Positions 20,957 to 29,873 of a stretch of 64,000 bases of DNA are shown here, one piece after another; within the stretch, counting starts at the first letter, position 1, and every line of letters starts with the position of its first letter. Source of the stretch: an uncultured Flavobacteriaceae bacterium (lineage in GTDB: Bacteria; Bacteroidota; Bacteroidia; Flavobacteriales; Flavobacteriaceae); assembly GCA_937944485.1 (NCBI GenBank), contig CALDYU010000005.1:434001-498000 (forward strand), read 5' to 3'. The notes beneath the pieces were generated by a model that did not search any database, was not told the origin of the DNA, and saw nothing but the letters and a program-made list of their open reading frames with translations. Made by a program: the position numbers and the translations under genes.

Positions 20957-21943
20957 ATGAAACGTATTTTAATTACCGGAGCAGCAGGTTTCTTAGGTTC
21001 ACACCTTTGCGATCGATTTATTAAGGAGAATTTTCACGTTATCGCCATGGATAACTTAATTACGGGAGATTTGAAAAATATCGAACATTTATTCAAACTA
21101 GAGAATTTCGAATTTTACCACCACGATGTTACTAAGTTTGTTTCTGTACCTGGAAAACTTGATTATATTCTGCATTTCGCTTCACCTGCAAGCCCAATAG
21201 ACTATCTAAAAATACCTATTCAAACCTTAAAAGTTGGGGCCTTAGGCACTCATAATTTATTAGGACTTGCAAAAGTGAAACGAGCACGTATTTTGATTGC
21301 TTCTACATCTGAGATATACGGCGATCCTTTAGTGCATCCGCAAACAGAAGAATACTATGGCAATGTAAATACAATTGGCCCGAGGGGGGTTTATGATGAA
21401 GCCAAGCGTTTTCAAGAGTCGATTACCATGGCATATCATCGCTTTCACGGCATAGAGACCCGTATTGTACGAATTTTTAATACTTACGGACCACGAATGA
21501 GACTTAATGATGGCCGTGTGATACCTGCATTCATGGGACAAGCATTACGAGGAGAAGACTTGACTGTTTTTGGTGATGGATCGCAAACACGTTCTTTTTG
21601 TTATGTTGATGATGAAATAGACGGTATATATAGGCTATTAATGAGTGATTATGTGTATCCAGTAAACATTGGTAATCCACATGAAATAACAATAAGCGAA
21701 TTCGCAGAAGAGATTATTAAGCTTACGGGAACCAAGCAAAAGGTTATTTATAAAGATTTGCCACAAGATGATCCCATGCAACGACAACCAGATATTTCTA
21801 AAGCAAAAGAAATTTTAGGATGGGAACCTAAAGTAGGCCGCGAAGAAGGAATGAAAAAAACATATGAATATTTCCAAACGCTATCTAAAGAAGAATTAGA
21901 AAAAACGGATCACCGTGACTTTTCAGAAAGGAACAAGAAATAA
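20957..21943 (+). CDS. UDP-glucuronate decarboxylase (UDP-xylose synthase)
   Basis: This 328-residue extended SDR begins [17 protein letters not shown] (NAD motif). It contains [20 protein letters not shown], the signature of UXS enzymes, and [11 protein letters not shown], with catalytic Tyr146 and Lys150 in GVYDEAKR. The [17 protein letters not shown] block with its Arg residues is specific for UDP-glucuronate decarboxylases. The product is UDP-xylose, or the 4-keto-pentose. It is the last gene of the polysaccharide locus and is followed by a terminator. Confidence 0.93.
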   Translation: MKRILITGAAGFLGSHLCDRFIKENFHVIAMDNLITGDLKNIEHLFKLENFEFYHHDVTKFVSVPGKLDYILHFASPASPIDYLKIPIQTLKVGALGTHNLLGLAKVKRARILIASTSEIYGDPLVHPQTEEYYGNVNTIGPRGVYDEAKRFQESITMAYHRFHGIETRIVRIFNTYGPRMRLNDGRVIPAFMGQALRGEDLTVFGDGSQTRSFCYVDDEIDGIYRLLMSDYVYPVNIGNPHEITISEFAEEIIKLTGTKQKVIYKDLPQDDPMQRQPDISKAKEILGWEPKVGREEGMKKTYEYFQTLSKEELEKTDHRDFSERNKK

Positions 21944-21965
21944 TTTAGGCAATCTATTTATACCA

Positions 21966-21997
21966 ACCGGTCTTATGAATTAAGAGCGGTTTTTTTG
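21966..21997 (+). terminator. Rho-independent terminator after the polysaccharide locus
   Basis: ACCGGTCTTA (21966-21975) pairs with TAAGAGCGGT (21981-21990) over ten positions with one mismatch, with a five-base loop and a run of T at 21990-21996. It lies 23 bases after the UDP-xylose synthase stop codon. Confidence 0.75.
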
Positions 21998-22140
21998 TAC
22001 ATTTAATTATAGAGTTACGCGTATTCGGAGGGATAATTTTAATGAAAAGAGATATCGGGGGATTTCGAAATACAATATGCTGTAAAGATTCAATTTTAAC
22101 AAAGATATTACTGGATTTTAGGTAAGTGTTAAAACTTTTG

Positions 22141-22156
22141 AAATCGTATACGATTT
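22141..22156. promoter_or_regulatory. Perfect 16-base palindrome AAATCGTATACGATTT
   Basis: AAATCGTATACGATTT is fully self-complementary and sits in a region without genes, about 230 bases before purD. Its symmetry suits a dimeric regulator. No partner protein can be assigned from sequence. Confidence 0.4.
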
Positions 22157-22361
22157 TGCATAAATCTAGCATACAATCAGGGTGATCGACGATTAACTGA
22201 TGTGTTTCATCGATAAAATGTTATAAATTGACTTTTTTCGCCAGTTTTAGTCCTTTTCGAAAACCTGCTTATTAATCATCTTCAAATTCGTTGCAAATTG
22301 ATAAAACAACCACTATTTAAACTTTTAAGCCAAGGTTAGGCTTTTTTGAAGAGAACATTTC

Positions 22362-22369
22362 TATTTTTG
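22362..22369 (+). promoter_or_regulatory. Bacteroidota -7 element of purD (TATTTTTG)
   Basis: TATTTTTG matches TAnnTTTG and lies 17 bases before the purD ATG. The nearest upstream TTG (22346-22348) is closer than the usual -33 distance, so the -33 element is uncertain. Confidence 0.45.
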
Positions 22370-22386
22370 CCTTCAAATTATACCAA

Positions 22387-23658
22387 ATGAATATTCTAAT
22401 ACTTGGCGCAGGAGGTCGAGAACATACATTAGCTTGGAAATTAAATCAAAGTTCCAAGGAGACGAACTTATTCGTTGCACCCGGTAATGCAGGCACGGCT
22501 TTAATTGCCACGAACAGATCGGTAGATGTAAACGATTTCGAAGCCATCAAAGCAATTACACTTTCTGATAAAATTGAGATGGTCGTAGTTGGGCCTGAAG
22601 ACCCACTAGTCAATGGTATTCATGATTATTTTCTTAACGATACTGAACTGTCAAAAATTCCAGTTATTGGTCCGCAGAAAGCAGCGGCAAGACTTGAAGG
22701 GAGCAAAGAGTTTGCAAAACAATTCATGATGCGCCATCAAATACCAACAGCGGCATATCAAAGCTTTACCAATGCTACGTTGCAAGAAGGCTACGCTTTT
22801 TTAGAAACCCTAAATGCACCGTATGTATTAAAAGCTGATGGTTTGGCTGCGGGCAAGGGGGTGCTAATTTTAAATAGTTTAGAAGTGGCAAAGGCCGAGC
22901 TTAAAACTATGCTTGTCGATCAAAAATTTGGTAGTGCTAGCACGACTGTGGTTATTGAGGAATTTTTAGCAGGGATTGAATTGAGTGTATTTGTTCTTAC
23001 TGATGGTACGGGATATAAGGTATTACCTACCGCCAAGGATTATAAACGTATAGGAGAAGGAGATACGGGACTAAATACTGGCGGTATGGGGGCCATTTCG
23101 CCAGTTCCTTTTGCTGATCAGGCATTCATGAACAAAATACACGATAGCGTGGTTGTTCCGACCATAGAAGGGCTTAAAAAAGATAATATGCCGTATAAAG
23201 GATTTATCTTCATAGGTCTCATAAAGGTTGGAGATAATCCTTTTGTCATAGAATATAACGTTCGCTTAGGTGATCCTGAAACGGAAGTTGTTTTACCAAG
23301 AATTAAAAATGACTTGGTAGACATCTTTGAAGCGGTGGCTGATCAAAAATTAGATGGGTACATTCTTGAAATCGATGAAAGATCTGCGGCTACAGTGATG
23401 TTAGTTTCTGGGGGATACCCCGAGGCTTATGAAAAAGGAAAAAAAATAACCGGGTTTGATACTATTCAAGATTCACATGTGTTTCACGCAGGCACAAAAT
23501 TATTTGAAGATCAGGTATTGACGAATGGTGGTCGGGTAATGGCAATAACATCATACGGAACCGACTTCAAAGAAGCACTCCGAAAATCTTATGAAAACAT
23601 TGAAAATATTGAGTTTGACCAAATGAACTACAGAAAAGATTTAGGCTTCGATTTGTAG
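22387..23658 (+). CDS. purD: Phosphoribosylamine-glycine ligase
   Basis: This ATP-grasp enzyme joins glycine to phosphoribosylamine in step two of purine synthesis. The N-terminal ILILGAGGREHTLAWKL, the VVGPEDPLVNG strand, the ATP-binding YVLKADGLAAGKGV and the metal-binding VIEYNVRLGDPETE (glutamate and asparagine) are all present. The length of 423 residues is normal. It is cytoplasmic and transcribed alone; a convergent small membrane gene follows. Confidence 0.97.
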   Translation: MNILILGAGGREHTLAWKLNQSSKETNLFVAPGNAGTALIATNRSVDVNDFEAIKAITLSDKIEMVVVGPEDPLVNGIHDYFLNDTELSKIPVIGPQKAAARLEGSKEFAKQFMMRHQIPTAAYQSFTNATLQEGYAFLETLNAPYVLKADGLAAGKGVLILNSLEVAKAELKTMLVDQKFGSASTTVVIEEFLAGIELSVFVLTDGTGYKVLPTAKDYKRIGEGDTGLNTGGMGAISPVPFADQAFMNKIHDSVVVPTIEGLKKDNMPYKGFIFIGLIKVGDNPFVIEYNVRLGDPETEVVLPRIKNDLVDIFEAVADQKLDGYILEIDERSAATVMLVSGGYPEAYEKGKKITGFDTIQDSHVFHAGTKLFEDQVLTNGGRVMAITSYGTDFKEALRKSYENIENIEFDQMNYRKDLGFDL

Positions 23659-23696
23659 AAACCCGATAAATTTAAGTGCTTAAGAAAAGGCTGAGG

Positions 23697-23921
23697 TTAC
23701 AAGTATGAATGCGAACTAATACTTTTGTCTTCCTCACCATTGTCATTGTATTTTTTAAGTTCAAGCATCCAATAAACAAAAGCAATAAAACCTATAATTG
23801 CGAGCACCCAATTGATCAGGTTAGATAAGTACCAACTCTCCATAAAACGGAAAGGATCCATAGTGTATTTAAAAATGTAGTTTACAAATAAATCTTCTAT
23901 CCCTCTAAAAAATGAAGTCAT
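23697..23921 (-). CDS. DUF6341 family small membrane protein
   Basis: I choose the start at 23921, which gives MTSFFRGIEDLFVNYIF, the usual start of this small flavobacterial family (name from memory). The product is 74 residues with one membrane helix (about 38-58, LINWVLAIIGFIAFVYWM) and an acidic C-terminal tail. An earlier ATG at 23957 would add 12 residues without family support. The gene is divergent from the DUF6427 gene, with which it is often paired. Function unknown. Confidence 0.65.
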   Translation of the reverse strand: MTSFFRGIEDLFVNYIFKYTMDPFRFMESWYLSNLINWVLAIIGFIAFVYWMLELKKYNDNGEEDKSISSHSYL

Positions 23922-23960
23922 GTTAGCTATATTTACTTCGCAAAAGTACAAAAACATAAT

Positions 23961-24899
23961 ATGATTTCTAACATATTTGGTAAAACAAAACCTATAAATT
24001 TTATTATTGTATTTGCATTTGTAACACTGTTATACGGGCTTACACATCTATTCATTAATAAGCAGCAGTTTGACACTGAAACGATAATTTTTCACTTGTT
24101 CACCTTAATCATTCTGTTGTTTAGCGTTTTTGTTGCAGATTTTATAATGAAACGAAATAAGGTTACGGCACCTAATACCTTTGGCATTTTGTTTTACGGT
24201 CTTTTGATTATGTTGTTTGTAGAAACAATTTCAGATAATAAAGCAATCTTTTGTAGTCTTTTCATACTACTAACCATAAGGCGATTAATTAGCTTGCGTT
24301 CGTTAAAAGAAATTAAGCTTAAAATTTTCGATGCAACTTTTTGGGTAATTATTTCAAGTCTATTTTATGAATGGATGGCACTGTATCTTCTTCTAGTCTT
24401 TGCGGCTATTTATATATATGAACCCAAAAATATCAGAAATTGGTTGGTTCCGTTTGCAAGTATTTTTGTGGTTTTTGTGATCACGTATTCAATTTTACTT
24501 CTTCTTGGCAAGACTGATTATTTGGCAACGCATTATCAATTTTCTGCAGATCTTAATTCGATATATTTTTTGAACTGGGAAAGCAGTTCTAAATTATTAA
24601 TATACGTACTATTAACACTTTTGGTTAGTATTTTTGCATTCTTAAAATTAGGAAAAGCGGGTGTCGGGCAGATCGTTACAATGCGCCTGATAGGTTTTGC
24701 CTTTGTTATTGGTTTAGTTGTTAAAATAATGACCCCCAGCACCGATGCATTTTTAATTATAATTACGTTTTTTCCGGCAGTTATTTTTTTTACGAATTAT
24801 GTGGAAGCTATTAAAAAACCAAACATCAAAGAAATTGTTTTAATGTTTTCGATACTTGGCCCCTTTTTAGTTTTCATTACACAACTAGCTTTGAAATAA
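23961..24899 (+). CDS. DUF6427 family integral membrane protein
   Basis: This 312-residue protein has about ten hydrophobic segments and begins MISNIFGKTKPINFIIV, a start shared by flavobacterial DUF6427 proteins (name from memory). No catalytic motif is visible. It lies divergent from the DUF6341 gene and before DUF4254, a neighbourhood that I know as common in flavobacteria. Function unknown. Confidence 0.65.
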   Translation: MISNIFGKTKPINFIIVFAFVTLLYGLTHLFINKQQFDTETIIFHLFTLIILLFSVFVADFIMKRNKVTAPNTFGILFYGLLIMLFVETISDNKAIFCSLFILLTIRRLISLRSLKEIKLKIFDATFWVIISSLFYEWMALYLLLVFAAIYIYEPKNIRNWLVPFASIFVVFVITYSILLLLGKTDYLATHYQFSADLNSIYFLNWESSSKLLIYVLLTLLVSIFAFLKLGKAGVGQIVTMRLIGFAFVIGLVVKIMTPSTDAFLIIITFFPAVIFFTNYVEAIKKPNIKEIVLMFSILGPFLVFITQLALK

Positions 24900-24902
24900 T
24901 TG

Positions 24903-24910
24903 TAACTTTG
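24903..24910 (+). promoter_or_regulatory. Bacteroidota -7 element (TAACTTTG)
   Basis: TAACTTTG matches TAnnTTTG and lies 21 bases before the ATG at 24932 of the DUF4254 gene. Its position argues against the TTG at 24908 being a start codon, since that TTG is part of the promoter. Confidence 0.45.
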
Positions 24911-24931
24911 TTAAAATTCAAAGTACTGCTT

Positions 24932-25534
24932 ATGTTCAGCAAATTTGCGTTTAAAATTTTTGAAGAAAGTATTATAGCGTATCACGTAAAAGATGATGTG
25001 AACCAGCTCTTTACAAACCCACATCCAAAAGGTGAAATAGCTCATATACTTTATCGGAAGAATTGGATTGATACGGTGCAGTGGCATTATGAAGATATTA
25101 TTCGCGATCCAAATATCAACCCAGAGGCAGCGTTAGTGCTGAAACGCAAAATTGACGCCAGTAATCAAGACCGCACGGATTTAGTGGAATATGTAGACAG
25201 CTATTTCTTAAATAAATACCAATCGGTAGAAATTAGAAGTAATGCTACTATAAATACAGAAAGCCCCGCTTGGGCTATTGATCGCCTGTCTATTTTAGCT
25301 TTAAAGGTGTATCATATGAATGAGGAGGCCAATCGAACCGACGCTTCAGAAGATCATATAGAAAAATGTCGACTAAAACTGCAAGTATTGTTAGAACAAA
25401 AGAAAGATTTGTCAACGGCAATTGATCAACTTTTGAGTGATATTGAAAGAGGTGTTAAATACATGAAAGTCTACAAACAGATGAAAATGTATAATGACGA
25501 AGAGCTTAATCCTGTTCTGAGAGGTCAGAAATAA
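24932..25534 (+). CDS. DUF4254 domain protein
   Basis: This 200-residue cytoplasmic protein belongs to DUF4254, a family usually found next to GT9 glycosyltransferases in Bacteroidota, as it is here (7-base gap). The sequence is helical with SPAWAIDRLSILALKVYHM near the middle, the most conserved block of the family. I use the ATG at 24932, because the upstream TTG lies inside a likely -7 element. Its role is unknown, but the pairing points to envelope glycan assembly. Confidence 0.75.
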   Translation: MFSKFAFKIFEESIIAYHVKDDVNQLFTNPHPKGEIAHILYRKNWIDTVQWHYEDIIRDPNINPEAALVLKRKIDASNQDRTDLVEYVDSYFLNKYQSVEIRSNATINTESPAWAIDRLSILALKVYHMNEEANRTDASEDHIEKCRLKLQVLLEQKKDLSTAIDQLLSDIERGVKYMKVYKQMKMYNDEELNPVLRGQK

Positions 25535-25541
25535 GATATTT

Positions 25542-26585
25542 ATGCATTTAAGAAAACATCTTTTGGTGATACGATTGTCCGCCATGGGAGATGTTGCCGC
25601 AACCGTTCCAATTCTTTCTGCTTTGACGCAGCAATATCCTGATGTACAGGTTACGGTACTTACCAAAGAATTTTACGGACCCATATTTTCTCAACTAATA
25701 AACGTCAACGTTTACATTGCAGATATAGGTGGAAGGCATAAAGGCGTATTCGGACTATGGAGGCTCTTCAAAGAGTTGAAAGCAATGAATATAGACGCTG
25801 TAGCTGATTTACACAACGTACTTCGAAGTAACATTCTTAAGGGATATTTTAAATTAGGAGGGTTTCAATTTGCTCAAATCAACAAGGGAAGAGCGCAAAA
25901 GAAATCTTTGACGGCAAGCAAGAATAAAATTTTCAAACCGCTCAAAACAACCCATCAACGTTATGCAGATGTTTTTGCGGCAATGGGATTTCCTTTGATT
26001 TTAGAGGATATTCAATTTTTGTCCAAGCGACAACTCACTGAAAAGACCAAAATTCTTATTGATTCGAAAAAGGAAAGTGTCATAGGAATCGCACCTTTTG
26101 CTGCGTTTAAAGGCAAAATTTATCCTATAGATTTAATGGAAAAGGTTATTTCAAACTTATCTACAGCAAATAAAATTCTACTTTTCGGGGGAGGCAAAAA
26201 AGAACAAAATCAACTCGAAATCTGGGAAACACAATTCCCAAATGTTATCAGCATTCCAGGAAAAATTGCATTTGCAGAAGAATTGGATCTTATTTCGCAT
26301 TTGGATGTAATGCTAGCTATGGATAGCGGAAATGGGCATTTAGCTTCTCTTTTCGGCATTCCTACGGTAACACTTTGGGGGGTCACCCACCCCTTTGCGG
26401 GGTTCTATCCTTTCGGTCAACCAAAGGATAATGCATTGCTGGCAGACCGAACCGAATATCCTTTAATACCAACGTCAATTTATGGAAATAAAACTCCTGA
26501 TGGCTATAACGATGTTATGCGGACAATAACTCCTAAAGAAATCATAGCGAAAATAGAATACATTATTAAAAAGAGACAAACCTAA
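25542..26585 (+). CDS. Glycosyltransferase family 9 (heptosyltransferase-like)
   Basis: This 347-residue GT-B protein begins LLVIRLSAMGDVAATVPILSAL, the ADP-heptose:LPS heptosyltransferase start. It has IGIAPFAAFKGKIYP and MLAMDSGNGHLASLFGIPTVTLWG, which match the donor-binding part of GT9. It would add a sugar to the LPS core or a related glycolipid on the cytoplasmic side. It probably forms an operon with DUF4254. Its end overlaps the convergent TetR gene by 4 bases. Confidence 0.88.
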   Translation: MHLRKHLLVIRLSAMGDVAATVPILSALTQQYPDVQVTVLTKEFYGPIFSQLINVNVYIADIGGRHKGVFGLWRLFKELKAMNIDAVADLHNVLRSNILKGYFKLGGFQFAQINKGRAQKKSLTASKNKIFKPLKTTHQRYADVFAAMGFPLILEDIQFLSKRQLTEKTKILIDSKKESVIGIAPFAAFKGKIYPIDLMEKVISNLSTANKILLFGGGKKEQNQLEIWETQFPNVISIPGKIAFAEELDLISHLDVMLAMDSGNGHLASLFGIPTVTLWGVTHPFAGFYPFGQPKDNALLADRTEYPLIPTSIYGNKTPDGYNDVMRTITPKEIIAKIEYIIKKRQT

Positions 26586-27199
26586 TATGAGCTTTCTTTA
26601 ACTTCAATAGATTTAAAATATTGACGCAACTGAGACATGAATCGATACTTTCGAGCACTTGGTGTATTTTCAGCCATTAAGGTGCGTATGCCGATATATG
26701 AACTCATTAAATAAACGGCTACCCCTTCTGCATCTACATGTCGATCTATATGACCATTAAATTTACCACGCTGAATTGCTGAAACTAAAGTCACTTCCCA
26801 TATGCGTAGAATTTCATTAAGATGCTTCATAATGTCTGCATTTTTTCCATTAAACTCATTGATGAAATTACTTAAAGCGAATCCGTAATCTAATTCATTA
26901 TGTACCGCTGTTTCAAGGGCATTTTCAAAACATTCTGTAATTAATTCTAAGGTATTTGAATGACCTTCAATAGGCTCAATGAGCATACTATATGTTTTAC
27001 GAACGAGGAGTTGTTCTATAATTTGAACGAAGAAATCTTCTTTTGAATCAAAATGATAGTAAAAAGCACCTTTAGAAAGCGAAAGTTCTTTTAGAATATC
27101 ATCAACACTAGTGTTGTAATAGCCATTTTTATAGAATAATGCTAAGCCAGTGATTTGCATTCGATTAATTGTCGCCCTTCTTTTGATAGATTTTTGCAT
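26582..27199 (-). CDS. TetR family transcriptional regulator
   Basis: This 205-residue protein has an N-terminal TetR DNA-binding domain with the helix-turn-helix TSVDDILKELSLSKGAFYYHF near 34-53 and a ligand-binding C-terminal domain. A palindromic operator (27220-27237) lies just upstream of the ATG and suggests autoregulation. A second copy with the same geometry lies before the paaE-like gene at 31131-31148. The ligand is unknown; a link to paaE suggests an acyl-CoA or aromatic compound. Confidence 0.88.
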   Translation of the reverse strand: MQKSIKRRATINRMQITGLALFYKNGYYNTSVDDILKELSLSKGAFYYHFDSKEDFFVQIIEQLLVRKTYSMLIEPIEGHSNTLELITECFENALETAVHNELDYGFALSNFINEFNGKNADIMKHLNEILRIWEVTLVSAIQRGKFNGHIDRHVDAEGVAVYLMSSYIGIRTLMAENTPSARKYRFMSQLRQYFKSIEVKESSY

Positions 27200-27219
27200 A
27201 GTTTTAGAGTTTTGAATTA

Positions 27220-27237
27220 ACCGACCTTTTGGTCTGT
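27220..27237. promoter_or_regulatory. TetR-type operator, copy 1
   Basis: ACCGACC (27220-27226), four bases, then GGTCTGT (27231-27237) form a 7-4-7 inverted repeat with six of seven pairs. It lies 21 bases upstream of the tetR start. The adjacent GTTTTGAATTAA (27209-27220) is repeated next to copy 2. A separate perfect 7-2-7 palindrome, AAGAACTCTAGTTCTT, is at 27241-27256. Confidence 0.6.
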
Positions 27238-27422
27238 TTAAAGAACTCTAGTTCTTCTGAAATCGTATCTTATTAGGTGTAAACTGTAGTCTATTTTCGA
27301 TGAAATGCAATTAGAAACAAGGAATACCCGACGAAAGGTAAGTTCACAGACTATTTAGTCGGAAAGCATATACCGTATTACTTCTTAATAAACAACGAAA
27401 AAGTTACGGTTGTAGCGTTTCC

Positions 27423-28514
27423 TTAGGCAACTGTACCCTGACAACTACTACCGGCTCCAGCAGTGCAACCATAACAATGCTGTGAAATGATAATGTTTCT
27501 ATCATTGATGATGTCTTCATTATAATCTTTAATATGTTTCACCTTGCTTGCCACTTTTAAATCTAGCATTTGATTGAAATCGCAATCGTATATCCATCCA
27601 TCCCAACTTATAGAGATCGTATTTGTGCACATTACACCACTAACTGCGGCTGGGTTATAGGCTTCAACTAACGAGTACATATAATCTTCATAGTTTTCAG
27701 AAGCAATTAAGTAATCTAAAAAACGTGCGATAGGTAAATTTGTAATGGCAAAAAGATTATGGAATTGAATATTAAAATCTTCTTTCAAAGCCTTTTTGAA
27801 ATCCGCTTCCAAAGCCATTTGGTCTCCAGGTAAATAAGCTCCCGATGGATTGTATACTAAATCTAAGCGCAAACCGCTTTCCGGCATTCCGTATCCTCTG
27901 GCATTCAATTCTTGCAAAGCTTTAATTGATTTGTCAAAAACCCCATCACCTCGTTGTTTGTCAGTTTTGCCTCGCGTATAATGTGGCATCGAAGAAATAA
28001 CATGAACATTATGCTTTTTGAAGAAATCAGGCAAATCGTAGTATTTCTTGTTTGCACGTATTATCGTTAGGTTCGAACGCACTATAAAATCTTTAATACC
28101 TGCTTTGGCGGCTTCCTCAACAAACCAACGAAAATCGGGGTTCATTTCAGGAGCTCCTCCTGTTAGGTCCAAAGTATGCGCACCCGTATTGCGAATGATA
28201 TCTAAACACAGCAACATCGTTTCTCGAGTCATGATTTCTTTGCGATCAGGCCCTGCATCTACATGACAGTGTTCACAAACTTGATTACACATATACCCCA
28301 CGTTTATTTGAAGAATTTCAAGCTTTTTAGGGCGCAACGGGAATTGACCTATTTCATTGATCTTGTCCTTAAAATATGGAAGTTCTCCATCGGCGAAAAT
28401 GCCTCCGTTTAAGATTTCGAGTTGTTTGTTTGTGACCGCAAGCTCATTGTCCCTAGATTTTAAGGACTTTTGCATTGGCTTTTTTACTTTTTTTGGTAAA
28501 ATGCTTTTTTCCAT
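27423..28514 (-). CDS. arsS: Arsenosugar biosynthesis radical SAM protein ArsS
   Basis: This 363-residue radical SAM protein carries CNQVCEHC at 76-83, the CxxxCxxC site for the 4Fe-4S cluster, and a Cys-rich C-terminus with Cys347, Cys350 and Cys358. This layout is that of ArsS, which transfers the deoxyadenosyl group to methylated arsenic in arsenosugar synthesis. LDLTGGAPEMNP is the GGxP-type SAM-binding motif. The AhpD-like and DUF2064 genes just upstream on the same strand support the call. An ArsM methyltransferase is not present nearby. Confidence 0.88.
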   Translation of the reverse strand: MEKSILPKKVKKPMQKSLKSRDNELAVTNKQLEILNGGIFADGELPYFKDKINEIGQFPLRPKKLEILQINVGYMCNQVCEHCHVDAGPDRKEIMTRETMLLCLDIIRNTGAHTLDLTGGAPEMNPDFRWFVEEAAKAGIKDFIVRSNLTIIRANKKYYDLPDFFKKHNVHVISSMPHYTRGKTDKQRGDGVFDKSIKALQELNARGYGMPESGLRLDLVYNPSGAYLPGDQMALEADFKKALKEDFNIQFHNLFAITNLPIARFLDYLIASENYEDYMYSLVEAYNPAAVSGVMCTNTISISWDGWIYDCDFNQMLDLKVASKVKHIKDYNEDIINDRNIIISQHCYGCTAGAGSSCQGTVA

Positions 28515-28545
28515 ATTTTAAAATTGTATCGTTAGCTCAATGAGC

Positions 28546-28881
28546 CTACATCGATAACTTATTATATTTATTCATCATCTGAACGCCATGAACTAATGTT
28601 GCTCCACTTTCAATGGCGGCACCTGCGTGAACGGCTTCCATCATTTCTTCTTTAGTAATTCCCTTTTGTAACCCATCTTTGGTATAGGCATCGATACAAT
28701 ACGGACATTTAACAACATGTGATACGGCAAGCGCAATTAAAGATTTCTCTCTAGCACTTAGTGCGCCTTCTTCGAAAACCTTACCATAATAATCGAAAAA
28801 TTTATTTCCGATTTCTTCACTCCATTCTGTGATTTTGCCAAATTTTCTTAGGTCTGCGGAATTGTAATATGAATCTGCCAT
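28546..28881 (-). CDS. Arsenosugar-associated AhpD-like (carboxymuconolactone decarboxylase) protein
   Basis: This protein has 111 residues from the ATG at 28881 (MADSYYNSADLRKFG). It has the AhpD core: EKSLIALAVSHVVKCPYCIDAYTK, with the CxxC redox pair and a downstream His missing only the classic spacing. This subgroup is always seen beside ArsS and is named a peroxidase-like protein. It lies 31 bases before arsS. A longer frame from 28935 adds 18 unlikely residues. The exact reaction is unknown; a redox role on arsenic intermediates is plausible. Confidence 0.82.
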   Translation of the reverse strand: MADSYYNSADLRKFGKITEWSEEIGNKFFDYYGKVFEEGALSAREKSLIALAVSHVVKCPYCIDAYTKDGLQKGITKEEMMEAVHAGAAIESGATLVHGVQMMNKYNKLSM

Positions 28882-28994
28882 GGTATATTTTATATGTTTA
28901 GTAATGAATATGTTGCTATTACTAATGACATTCATCTGTCTAGAATGATGTCATAGAATTAAATAGAAAAAATAAAAACTAGAAAGGAAAAAAA

Positions 28995-29690
28995 CTATGA
29001 GGGGGAAAATAAAGGAGATCCCTTATTTTGTTGTACCCCGAGTGCCAGTTGATATAATGCTTGTAAGAAAATGATATACTTGTTTTCACACCATTCTAGA
29101 GCACCACGAATTGCTACGAGTAGTTTTTCGGAAAACGCTCTGGTGTAGTTGATAAGTGATCTTAAATCAACCTGTGTATCAATATCGCTGAGTCTTGGAA
29201 GCTGAAAAACATCTTTATTTTCGTGAGTAATATATTTTAATAATTGTTCATAAACACATGAAGTCTGCCATGCCATTTCACAAAAACTAGTAGGGTCAAA
29301 CTGAGACTTATGCAATCCCATCAAATAAAAACCACCATCCGAAGAAGGGCCCAAAACTGATTTGTTTGACGACAATTGGTTTTCTGTTATTAAAATGTGG
29401 GAAACGGTAAGTTGAGGCGTATCGTTGCCAATTGTTATAACTTGTTCGTATCCCTTTTCAAAAACCGCTTTTATTGCGTTTATAAAACGTTCACCAAAGG
29501 TATTACCGATTTGTTTTTTTTCAGAAAAATGAAAATACGGAAGTTGCGTTTTCTCAACTGTTTCAATAACATGATGTGTCAATGCATCAAATAATTGTTC
29601 ACCGTTGAAGATTGATTTGTTCGCCATCTCTTCATGAGGCGAGCGAGCAAAAATCAAAACAGCCGTTTTATGTTTTACAGGATTATGCAT
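28995..29690 (-). CDS. DUF2064 (TIGR04282) arsenosugar-type glycosyltransferase
   Basis: This 231-residue GT-A-like protein contains TAVLIFARSPHEE at the start, VITIGNDTPQLT and GPSSDGGFYLMGL, the typical blocks of the DUF2064/TIGR04282 family. Such proteins occur with ArsS and are thought to add a sugar to the arsenical nucleoside. The usual GxxKTRL segment after the first strand is not kept here (EEMANKSIFNGEQ), so donor binding may differ. It is the first gene of the arsenosugar unit on the - strand. Confidence 0.78.
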   Translation of the reverse strand: MHNPVKHKTAVLIFARSPHEEMANKSIFNGEQLFDALTHHVIETVEKTQLPYFHFSEKKQIGNTFGERFINAIKAVFEKGYEQVITIGNDTPQLTVSHILITENQLSSNKSVLGPSSDGGFYLMGLHKSQFDPTSFCEMAWQTSCVYEQLLKYITHENKDVFQLPRLSDIDTQVDLRSLINYTRAFSEKLLVAIRGALEWCENKYIIFLQALYQLALGVQQNKGSPLFSPS

Positions 29691-29873
29691 GACCTGTACA
29701 AATTTACAAAGAATTGTACTGGGCTTATAGTCGACAATATGCTAAAACAATTACACTACTTTAAAAGTCTTTTAAAAAAGTGTGTATTATTGAGGATTAA
29801 GAAGTAAAAACCAATGTTGAAGATTCTAATGACAAAAAAATAACTGCACCTAAAGGCTAGGTGCTAATTAATC

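Larger units (their letters stand above)
21998..22386. other. Intergenic region before purD without a gene
   Basis: No supported coding region lies here; the open frame on the - strand has no recognisable features. It holds a perfect palindrome at 22141-22156, a short GC-poor hairpin with a T-run (AAGCC, 22327-22331, with GGCTT, 22339-22343), and a -7 element TATTTTTG at 22362-22369 that probably serves purD. Confidence 0.5.

Noticed and set aside
21954..22172. Open frame of 72 codons on the - strand after the polysaccharide locus
   Set aside because: It runs through the terminator hairpin, has no recognisable domain or signal, and its composition looks like AT-rich noise.
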